DNA of 25,753 nt from assembly GCA_902984215.1 (NCBI GenBank), contig CADWAF010000121.1, positions 1-25,753 of the forward strand, in the 5' to 3' direction. How positions within the stretch are numbered: position 1 is the first letter of the stretch; each line of letters opens with the position of its first letter. Made by a program: the position numbers and the translations under genes. Shown here one piece after another: positions 19,408 through 25,753 of the stretch. This stretch comes from Willaertia magna. Lineage: Eukaryota > Heterolobosea > Eutetramitea > Acrasida > Naegleriidae. Under the pieces are notes generated by a model. The model was given only the letters and a program-made list of their open reading frames with translations, was not told the origin of the DNA and did not search any database.

Positions 19408-20374
19408 TTAATATTTTTTGTTGGCTCTCAAAGGCAGACCACGTCTATAAATCTGAGGTTTTACACTTTCGTTCTTTTCAAACAAGTGTTTAGATAAAAA
19501 TAAATAATCCAATTGACTATAGGATTTCCCTCTCGCAAAGTAATGTGTCCATCTGTCTTCTTCTTCTAACTGTGTGGAAATTACCTCAATTAAATGATCA
19601 TTATCTTCTAATAATAATTTCACAGCGCATTCTTGATCGTTCTCACCTAAACAATAATCATTGAAATCACCACAAAGAATGAAATTATTTTCTTTTTCTT
19701 TCCACATTTGATGAATTCTTTTTTGAATATATTTTACTTGTTCTAATCTTTTTGGAAAAGTTTTTTGCCTTCCACCTAACATTGATTTTAAATGTGTAAC
19801 GTAAACTGTCAAAATCTTTCCATCTAAATCAATGTCAACTTCTAATAAATCTCTTGAAAAGATATAACCATTTCTTTCGTTTTTTGCAAATCTATTAGTA
19901 CGAACGTTAACAATTGGGTATTTAGATAACACTGCAACGTCAATTCCTCTGGGATCTCTTCCATCAATTAACATTGTATAAGTGTATTGACTGTCAAGAT
20001 AGTTATTATTAAATTTATCAACTACTTGAAGGGATTCAACTTCTTGTAAACATAAAATGTCTGCGTTAATTTCCTTAATTGCCTCAGCTGTAATTCTTTT
20101 TGAAGTGTCATCAACCATTTCAAATAATTGAAAATCGTTTAATTCGAATGGTTTTCTTTCTCCTCTTTTTGGAATTTCTTTTTTGGACACATGATGTTCT
20201 TTAGCTATTTATATTTGATTAAACACAATAATTTTGAAAAAAATTAAAGTATTTTTGTAAAGGAAATAAATATTCATTGTAAAATTTACCTGTTTTAAAT
20301 TGATATCTAGCGAGTAAATTTTCCACATTAAATGTTGCAACTCTGTAAGTTTTGTTGTCAACTGTGGTGGACAT
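19408..20374 (-). CDS. Endonuclease/exonuclease/phosphatase (EEP) superfamily hydrolase, C-terminus apparently cut short
   Basis: Two exons, 20374..20290 and 20204..19408, across an 85-nt GTAAAT...TAG intron. Total 882 nt gives 293 aa. Splicing restores the first EEP strand, RVATFNVENLLARY. Other superfamily motifs follow: LCLQEVE with catalytic Glu83, RGIDVAVLSKYP, VTHLKS with His166, CGDFND with Asp208 and Asn210, and QLDYLFLS with Asp261. The family normally ends with a Ser-Asp-His motif carrying the general-base His. That motif is missing: the frame stops soon after GLPLRANKKY. A degenerate candidate, PSLSDLSITF, exists about 45 codons further on in another frame. The target (nucleic acid, lipid or phosphoprotein) cannot be read. 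Confidence 0.75.
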
Positions 20375-20667
20375 TTTTTTTTTGATTTTCACACTTTTAA
20401 TAACTGTTGGATTAATAAATTAACTAAAGAAAAAAAATTGTTTTTTATAGTTTTTAACTTTATAAATCTAGTACTACTATTAGGTCTCTAGAAACTGCTT
20501 TCTAAGAACATTGCAACAGAGTTAATAAAAACAAGAAAATTAAAAAAGTCACATTTATTTACATTTATTTAATTATTGTCACAAATTAATAATAATTTAG
20601 TCACAAGTATTGTAACAGATAATACAATTTAGTCACAAGTGTATAAATTTAAATTTTGTTAAACAAT
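20375..20667. other. Intergenic region with short direct repeats
   Basis: 293 bp between the EEP gene start and the Gly-rich gene stop, both minus strand. It holds the EEP promoter and the 3' flank of the Gly-rich gene. It contains a perfect 15-bp direct repeat, AATTTAGTCACAAGT at 20594-20608 and 20626-20640, and a doubled ACATTTATTT unit near 20551-20570. No gene seen. Confidence 0.6.
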
Positions 20668-21081
20668 TTAACAGAATGCACCCCATCTTCCTAATCCACC
20701 AAAGCCACCCCAACCACCAAAACCAATTCCACTAAATCCTAATCCTCCATAACCTCCCCAACCTCCTGGGAATCCACATCCAATTCCACCCCAACCACCG
20801 CCATAGAATGGGAAGGAATATGAATTTGTTCCATATCCACTTGACCAAGGACCAGTGAAAGAAGAACCATAACTTGCATAAGGTGTATAACTTGTTGCTG
20901 CTGCTTGATTACTGTATGCTTGTGTATTTTGACCATAATTATAATAAGGTGCAGCGTAAGTTCCATAATTTACACCTGATCCACCAGAGTAGCCAGTTCC
21001 ATAATTGTTAAATCCAAATTGACAATTGGCAAATGATAAACTTGCAATTAAAACGAGAACGCAAACAATTAGATATTTCAT
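20668..21081 (-). CDS. Small secreted Gly/Trp/Tyr-rich protein
   Basis: 137 aa from the ATG at 21081. That ATG begins a strong signal peptide (MKYLIVCVLVLIASLSFANC, cleavage near Cys/Gln). The open frame extends 34 codons further upstream, but that extension is Asn/Ile-rich and would bury the signal peptide, so the internal ATG is preferred. The mature protein is first Tyr/Gly/Ser/Ala/Asn-rich and then becomes a glycine-rich block with regularly spaced Trp (WGG, GGWGG) and few charged residues, ending in Cys. This composition is typical of extracellular structural, coat or adhesive proteins. No enzymatic domain. Function unknown. Confidence 0.75.
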   Translation of the reverse strand: MKYLIVCVLVLIASLSFANCQFGFNNYGTGYSGGSGVNYGTYAAPYYNYGQNTQAYSNQAAATSYTPYASYGSSFTGPWSSGYGTNSYSFPFYGGGWGGIGCGFPGGWGGYGGLGFSGIGFGGWGGFGGLGRWGAFC

Positions 21082-21387
21082 ATTGTTTAATTTTTTAAGT
21101 ATTTGATTTTGTGGATTTGAAAATTCTCCGAGTTGAACATTGTTTAAATAGTAAATGAACACACCAAAATTAACAATAAACAATTACCTTAATTAGAAGA
21201 AATATAAAGTGAGAAATCCAAAATCAACATGAGATATCTTTTTCAAAGTTGGAAAATGTTTAAATTTATATAATTAACAGAAATAGGAATTATCTTTAAT
21301 AGTTTTTATCAGTTTTGACTGTAAAGATTAGTATTTAATAATAGACTAACCAGAAAATTTATTATTTTGGTGTTTGAATTGAAATAA

Positions 21388-21562
21388 TGATGGAAATGGA
21401 GAGGACCTAGCACAAGAATAATTCATTTACAAAAGTTGACAGTGTTTTACTTCCCCTTAATCCACTGTCCTACGTTTTAAACTATGCCCTTATTTATTAT
21501 TTACTTACCTTAATAAAAAAGAAAATTACATTTCTTGTTCTAGATTCCCTTCGTTTCCATCA
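21388..21562 (-). repeat. Duplicated paired-arm element, copy 2; candidate structured ncRNA
   Basis: Arms at 21388-21416 and 21534-21562 are complementary at 26 of 29 positions counting G.U pairs, and AAT/ATT flanks extend the pairing. The interior is 117 nt, against 154 nt in copy 1, so the loop has diverged in length while both arms stayed. Retained interior blocks are GTTGACAG near 21435, CCTTAA near 21455 and ACTTACCT at 21503-21510. The two copies lie about 2.95 kb apart in the same orientation. Their divergent interiors with conserved arms argue against a very recent duplication. Confidence 0.55.
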
Positions 21563-21600
21563 TTATTTTACAAAAGTTAATTTGTTTAATTTTTTATTGT

Positions 21601-21661
21601 TATCTTTGAAGATTTATTCTTTTTATACTTTTTAGAAAAACTTGAAAATAGAAAAGTTATC
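21601..21661 (-). promoter_or_regulatory. Putative minus-strand promoter module of element copy 2
   Basis: On the minus strand: GATAACTTTTCTATTTTCAA (21661..21642), a 13-nt gap, GTATAAAAAG (21628..21619), a 7-nt gap, then CTTCAAAGATA (21611..21601). The first box is identical over 20 nt to the box beside copy 1, although the surrounding sequence has diverged. Confidence 0.4.
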
Positions 21662-21826
21662 CATCATAAAGGTTAATTATTTTATATGTTGTTTGTCAAA
21701 AATCCATGTATTTACTGTCTAAGGCAATTTATATTTTTTGTAAAAGATTAAGATATGGTGGGGACTGGCAAAATTGTGGGTAAATATTTACAAATTATTT
21801 TATTCACGTTAGTAACAAGTAGATAT

Positions 21827-22861
21827 TTACTTTTGTTCTTGGTTGTGCATTTGTTGTTGTTGAACATTTTGATTAACATTTTGTTGTTGTGGTTGTTGAT
21901 AAATTTGTGGATACATCATTGGAGGATAATAAACTGGAAAACCATATGGTGTTTGATTTCCCATCATGTTATTGCTATTCATTTGTTGAGGTGGCATAGT
22001 AATAATAATTGGAGCACTTGTGAAGGTTGAAATTTCAGAACGATCATCAACTGTGTGTTGTTCTTGTGCATTATTATTATTGCTACTGTTAGGAATATAA
22101 TTTTGTGGCATAACCATAGTTGGTAATTGTTGTGGTGGAATAACAGGTAATGGCATTGACATTGCTTGACTTGATTTCATTGTCTTTTCTAATTCTTCAA
22201 TTCTTCTTCTTTGTTTCCTTACAACAACCATTAAGGAGATTGCAGTAACAAATAAAACAAAAACAATTAAGGACATTGGGAAACTTAATCCAAAAACTAA
22301 ACCAAAACTATTTCTTTGATAACAATTATGATTATCAACATATGGCTTGGAAGGTGAAGATGAAGATTTAACATTGACACTAAAACTATAACCACCAGTC
22401 AATACAAAATAATTTGGATTTCTAATTGCAATATAATATCTCTTATAATTATAGGCATAATGAGAAATAGTTTTAGTACTGGAATAACTAGTTAAATAAT
22501 ACATGTTAGTATAAGAATATTGTGTTGGTAAACTAGATGTTTGGATATAAAGTTGTGCTCCATTTCCCTTTGCACTAATTTCAATAGTTGCACTTGTATC
22601 ATAAGCATCTAAATAGAAATAGTTCCAAGCATAAGCTGCTAAGCTTGCAGAAGATACTTTATAACCACTAAATAATTGTACAATTGTTGAATTTGTTTGT
22701 GATACTGCTGATCTTTCTAATAATACATCACTACTTTCAATTTTATTTATTTCCTTCAAATCTTCTTGTTCTGCCTTGACCACCAAAAGGAAAGCAATTA
22801 GAAGTGTAGAAAGCAACACTACAAATAGTTTGTTTAAACTACCACGGTTAGCAAAATTCAT
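21827..22861 (-). CDS. Type I membrane protein with beta-sandwich (PPC-like) ectodomain and Pro/Gln/Asn-rich tail
   Basis: 344 aa, single exon, ATG at 22861. An N-terminal signal peptide lies at about residues 11-30. The ectodomain (about 45-170) is rich in Ser/Tyr/Thr with alternating strands: a YFYLDAYDTSATIEISAKG start, LYIQTSS in the middle, and YYIAIRNPNYFVLTGGYSFSVNV at the end. This pattern is like bacterial pre-peptidase C-terminal (PPC) sandwiches; the assignment is tentative. A transmembrane helix follows at about 186-212, then an RKQRRR stop-transfer cluster. The cytoplasmic tail of about 130 residues is Pro/Gln/Asn/Met-rich and disordered. Probably a surface receptor-like or adhesion protein; ligand unknown. 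Confidence 0.7.
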   Translation of the reverse strand: MNFANRGSLNKLFVVLLSTLLIAFLLVVKAEQEDLKEINKIESSDVLLERSAVSQTNSTIVQLFSGYKVSSASLAAYAWNYFYLDAYDTSATIEISAKGNGAQLYIQTSSLPTQYSYTNMYYLTSYSSTKTISHYAYNYKRYYIAIRNPNYFVLTGGYSFSVNVKSSSSPSKPYVDNHNCYQRNSFGLVFGLSFPMSLIVFVLFVTAISLMVVVRKQRRRIEELEKTMKSSQAMSMPLPVIPPQQLPTMVMPQNYIPNSSNNNNAQEQHTVDDRSEISTFTSAPIIITMPPQQMNSNNMMGNQTPYGFPVYYPPMMYPQIYQQPQQQNVNQNVQQQQMHNQEQK

Positions 22862-23248
22862 TTTGGTGTTTTTTTTTGAAAATGAATTTAAGATTTTAAG
22901 CTTGGTTAGCTCTTTATTAGAACCGGTATTAGAGATACAATAGAAAAACCAAAGACGTTGGCAAGTAAAGTGGAAGGGAAAATGCTTGTTGTTTTATAGT
23001 AAATACTTGTTTGGGTTTTTCAAAACATATTCGTTGTATAACAACCACTTAATGTTTAATGAGTTTAAATCTACAAACATTTTTAATTAATAAATTTTAA
23101 TGAGACAATTACAAGCTGAATCTAAGTGTTCTAAAAATTGAACCCAATCAAAGTTTTTTGATATTTTTTAAAAAATAATTTTTGGCCGAAAAAAAAATAA
23201 TTTAACACAAAGTTAGTGGTCTTAACAACAAAATTCACAAAAACAATA
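22862..23248. promoter_or_regulatory. Divergent intergenic region, membrane protein and DcrB-like gene
   Basis: 387 bp between head-to-head ATGs, holding both promoters. It is very AT-rich, with a long A-tract just before the right-hand gene. No open frame with coding character and no RNA gene seen. Confidence 0.45.
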
Positions 23249-25021
23249 ATGCAACCATCTTCTTCCTCTACACCAACATCATCTGATTCATCATCAAGTG
23301 GAATTTCTTCCATGTTTAATATAAAAAATGTTATTGTTGCATTAGGTGCTTCTGCAGCAGCTGCCGTTGGTTTTGTAATTTATAAAATTTTAGCAAAAAA
23401 CAAAACAACAAAAACTTTAGCAAAAAAGATTGAAACTGAATCTAAAAAAACAAATATCACTGTTGGTGAACAAACTATTAAATATTTACTAACTGATGCT
23501 AAGCTTGATAGTTCATGGAAAGAATTTTCTCAAAAGAAGATTGGTGTTACCTTTAAGATTCCAAATAAATTAGAACCTGAGGTTGCTACACAAGGAAGCG
23601 TAAATACAATTACCCTAATTGATCCTTCCGAAATAAACCCAATGACTGGACAAATGGGCGACGGTTCCGCTACAATGGTAACTGTTGAAGAGGCAAATAC
23701 AGATGCAAAAACTTATTTAAAACAAAATTTAAGTCAAATTCAACAAACAAATGTTCCTTTCAAAATTCTAGAAGAAAAAGAAGTTAAAGTTAATGGTTTA
23801 GATGCAGCTCAAATGGCAGCTGAAATTACTGGTCAACAAACTGTTCGTATGTTTTCTATCGCCATAAAATCTCCGCATGAAAATAAAGTTTTTATGGTAC
23901 AACATATCGCAACTAACATGAAAAAGTACGATCAAAAAATTGAAGAGCTTAAAAACATTGTTAGAACCCTAAAAATAGAAAAGGGTGAAAGTTACGGAAA
24001 AGTTTTTTACACCAACGTTAAGCGCGGTTTTATTTTACCGTTACCAAATCCAAGTTACTTTGCAATTAAAAGTAAACAAGATTTACCAACAAATTTAAAA
24101 GATTTAAATGTAGAATGTTATTTAGTTAATTATACTAAAGAAGATAAAATTGAAAAGGAAATTTGTATTATTTCAAATGAAGAAAAATTAACATTTGAAG
24201 AATTTGTTGAAAAACAAAAAGTTAAAATTTCACAATTAAAAGATTTTAATTCAGTTGGTAATTTAAAAGTTGCAGGAGTTAATGCAGTTGTATTTAAATA
24301 TATTAGTGAAGGTGAATCTATTCCTGTTCATGTTGTTGCATCTAAAGAAGGATCTTCAATGGAAAAGTCTGAATATGAATTTATTGAAATGTATTTACAA
24401 AAAGATGGTGTTAATTATATTGTAACTGGACGTGCATTACCTGAGGTTTCTAGTCAATTTAGTGTTGAAGCATTAACTTCAATGAAGAGTCTTAAATTTA
24501 TTGAAAATTTATCAATTAGTGAAGATCAATTAACTTATGAAAATTCTGAATTTAATTTTAAGATTTGTCAACCAGTTAAATTACAAGCAACAATTAAAGA
24601 GAATGCTTCTGATAATCCAATTTGTACAATGTTAGTTCAAAATGATGAAAGTGGTATGCCTTTAGAGACTTTAGTTGCTACTGTTAAATCTTCACCAATT
24701 ATACCAATTAAACTTGATAGTCTTAATAGTTTAGAACAAATGGTTAAATCAGAGATTCAAATGTTACAAATGTATACTGGTGGTCATTCTGTTGCAATGA
24801 GTAGAGATAAGAAACTTAAAATTAATGGATTTGATGCTTTCCAAATTGTTTATAGTATGTTAGATCCAATGACTGGTGAAAATTTAGTTATACATCAAAC
24901 TGGTTTGATGATGGGTGAAAATGCTGTCATTCTTAAATCTTATATTTATCAACAAGTTTATAATGATAAGATTGGTAAATTATTTGACGAAATTCACAGT
25001 AATTTTGTTGCAAAGAAATAA
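23249..25021 (+). CDS. Membrane-anchored protein with three tandem DcrB/PsbP/Mog1-like units
   Basis: 590 aa from the ATG at 23249. The open frame extends 11 codons further back, but only to a GTG. A Ser-rich N-terminus is followed by one hydrophobic segment (about residues 27-49). Then come three units of about 160-180 residues. Each starts with an FxIP-like strand (GVTFKIPNKLE; GFILPLPNPSYFAIKSK; EFNFKICQPVKLQ). Each contains a matching central phrase (VNGLDAAQM; VAGVNAVVF; INGFDAFQI), and the first two end in a Leu-Lys-rich helix. The layout resembles the alpha/beta sandwich of DcrB/DUF1795, PsbP and Mog1 proteins; that family link is a moderate-confidence inference, while the threefold internal repeat is directly visible. 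Cellular site and role are unknown. Confidence 0.65.
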   Translation: MQPSSSSTPTSSDSSSSGISSMFNIKNVIVALGASAAAAVGFVIYKILAKNKTTKTLAKKIETESKKTNITVGEQTIKYLLTDAKLDSSWKEFSQKKIGVTFKIPNKLEPEVATQGSVNTITLIDPSEINPMTGQMGDGSATMVTVEEANTDAKTYLKQNLSQIQQTNVPFKILEEKEVKVNGLDAAQMAAEITGQQTVRMFSIAIKSPHENKVFMVQHIATNMKKYDQKIEELKNIVRTLKIEKGESYGKVFYTNVKRGFILPLPNPSYFAIKSKQDLPTNLKDLNVECYLVNYTKEDKIEKEICIISNEEKLTFEEFVEKQKVKISQLKDFNSVGNLKVAGVNAVVFKYISEGESIPVHVVASKEGSSMEKSEYEFIEMYLQKDGVNYIVTGRALPEVSSQFSVEALTSMKSLKFIENLSISEDQLTYENSEFNFKICQPVKLQATIKENASDNPICTMLVQNDESGMPLETLVATVKSSPIIPIKLDSLNSLEQMVKSEIQMLQMYTGGHSVAMSRDKKLKINGFDAFQIVYSMLDPMTGENLVIHQTGLMMGENAVILKSYIYQQVYNDKIGKLFDEIHSNFVAKK

Positions 25022-25059
25022 ATTATTGTCAATGTTTGGGTCTTTTATTAATTTACAAT

Positions 25060-25753
25060 GTTTTAGCTCATAATATTTGATATCTATCGTTCCAATAAAA
25101 ACTATAAAAAAGCAAATGAATGTATTAAAAAATGTATAAAAATCTATAAATTATTATTATCTAAACTATAAACAAAGTTTTCTATTTAAAAGTTTAAAAA
25201 CAAAACCAATCGAAACCATTCGAAGTTGTCAACGTGCATATTTCGAAGTGAAACGTCAAAAAAATAAATTTTGGAAAAATATGTTAAAAGGATTTTATTT
25301 TGAACTGTTAGGTGGTGATATTTTAAATTTAAAAAAAAGTTGTAAAATTTATGAAAGTGATTTATATTTTAGATTAGGTATGACTTATGGTGATTTACAA
25401 AATTTTGAGAAGGCAATAGATTATTTTTAAAAGTATTTGATTTACAAAAGAAACAAGATATTATTTAGGGATGTGTTATAATAATATTGGTTGGTGTTAT
25501 AAACATTTAAATAATGAAGAAAAAGCTTGTGAATATTATAGTAAGGCTATAGAAGTGTCTGGAGGTAATGTTGTTTTATTTTATACAAACAGAATTAAAT
25601 CATTAAAGGCTTTAAATAAATATAAAGAAGCCATTGATAATTGTGTAAGTTTTATTTTAAATATTTTAATAATTTAATTTTAATACTAATTAGAATATTC
25701 TTTAAACTATGTGTGAAATTTTATGTGAGTTGGGATTTCTTCATCACTTGAAA
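25060..25753 (+). pseudogene. Decayed tetratricopeptide-repeat (TPR) gene, runs off the right edge
   Basis: TPR-like helices occur in three frames with no usable ATG. One fragment lies at about 25077-25168 (YKKANECIKKCIKIYKLL, then stop). A second runs about 25236-25427 (YFRLGMTYGDLQNFEKAIDYF, then stop after a T-run). A short piece in another frame follows (LKVFDLQKKQD, about 25428-25460). A fourth runs about 25460-25644 (CYNNIGWCYKHLNNEEKACEYYSKAIEV and a further helix). The pieces read in order as consecutive TPR helices, so frameshifts rather than separate genes explain them. A consensus intron (GTAAGT at 25645, TACTAATTAG ending 25693) remains, but the frame after it hits a stop at once. 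Sequencing errors in homopolymers are an alternative explanation. Confidence 0.55.

Larger units (their letters stand above)
21082..21826. other. Intergenic region carrying element copy 2
   Basis: 745 bp between two minus-strand genes: the promoter side of the Gly-rich gene and the 3' side of the membrane-protein gene. It contains element copy 2 (21388-21562) and its flanking boxes to 21661. The remaining sequence is AT-rich without an open frame of interest. Confidence 0.7.

Noticed and set aside
19223..19440. An ordinary intron joining the EEP gene to the RRM frame
   Set aside because: No GTAAG-type donor exists at the end of the EEP frame. The available GT sites would remove the conserved GLPLRA end or give an intron of under 20 nt.
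1..25753. tRNA, rRNA, CRISPR, insertion sequence or viral genes
   Set aside because: Nothing on either strand resembled these on reading. Apart from the two-copy element there is no mobile-element coding sequence.

Overview
The window is nuclear DNA of a free-living, ciliated, AT-rich eukaryote with a compact genome. The evidence is spliceosomal introns of only 36-85 nt with GTAAG-type donors, A-rich start contexts (AAAATG), Asn/Gln/His homopolymer tracts, gene gaps mostly of 40-250 bp, and several axonemal proteins that only ciliated lineages keep. A heterolobosean amoeboflagellate (Naegleria-like) fits best. This is inference from style and gene content; no rRNA or organellar marker is present to settle it.

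Layout. 1-1644 (-): a P-loop NTPase with a basic N-terminus, running off the left edge. 1925-4783 (+): a low-complexity nuclear protein with a Zn(II)2Cys6 cluster. 4773-16041: a block of axonemal or ciliary-trafficking genes: CFAP74 (-, three exons, central-pair protein), a small SHOCT-domain protein (-, three exons), UNC119 (+, four exons, lipidated-cargo carrier), CFAP61 (+, single exon, radial-spoke CSC protein) and MORN5 (-, three exons). 16294-18388 (+): a secreted LigB/DODA-type dioxygenase and a THEM6-like hotdog thioesterase. 18389-21700: two copies of a non-coding element about 230-310 bp long with complementary arms. They flank an endonuclease/exonuclease/phosphatase (EEP) gene, an RRM protein and a Gly/Trp/Tyr-rich secreted protein. 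21827-25021: a type I membrane protein with a Pro/Gln/Asn-rich tail, and a membrane-anchored protein with three tandem DcrB/PsbP/Mog1-like units. 25060-25753: a decayed TPR gene.

How the genes fit together. CFAP74 (C1d projection of the central pair), CFAP61 (calmodulin- and spoke-associated complex), MORN5 and UNC119 (release and delivery of myristoylated cargo to cilia) lie next to each other. The SHOCT gene sits inside this block and shares a 234-bp divergent promoter interval with UNC119, which makes it a ciliary candidate by association. I reconstructed exon structures by hand for CFAP74, the SHOCT protein, UNC119, MORN5, the EEP protein and the left-edge NTPase. In each complete model the summed exon length is divisible by three, and UNC119, MORN5, CFAP61 and CFAP74 match their families across the joins.

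The most unexpected signal is the duplicated intergenic element at 18438-18744 and 21388-21661. Its left arm is identical in both copies. The three differences in its right arm all keep or improve pairing with the left arm. On the minus strand it carries a constant-spacing promoter-like module. It looks like an unnamed structured ncRNA family or a MITE-like element.
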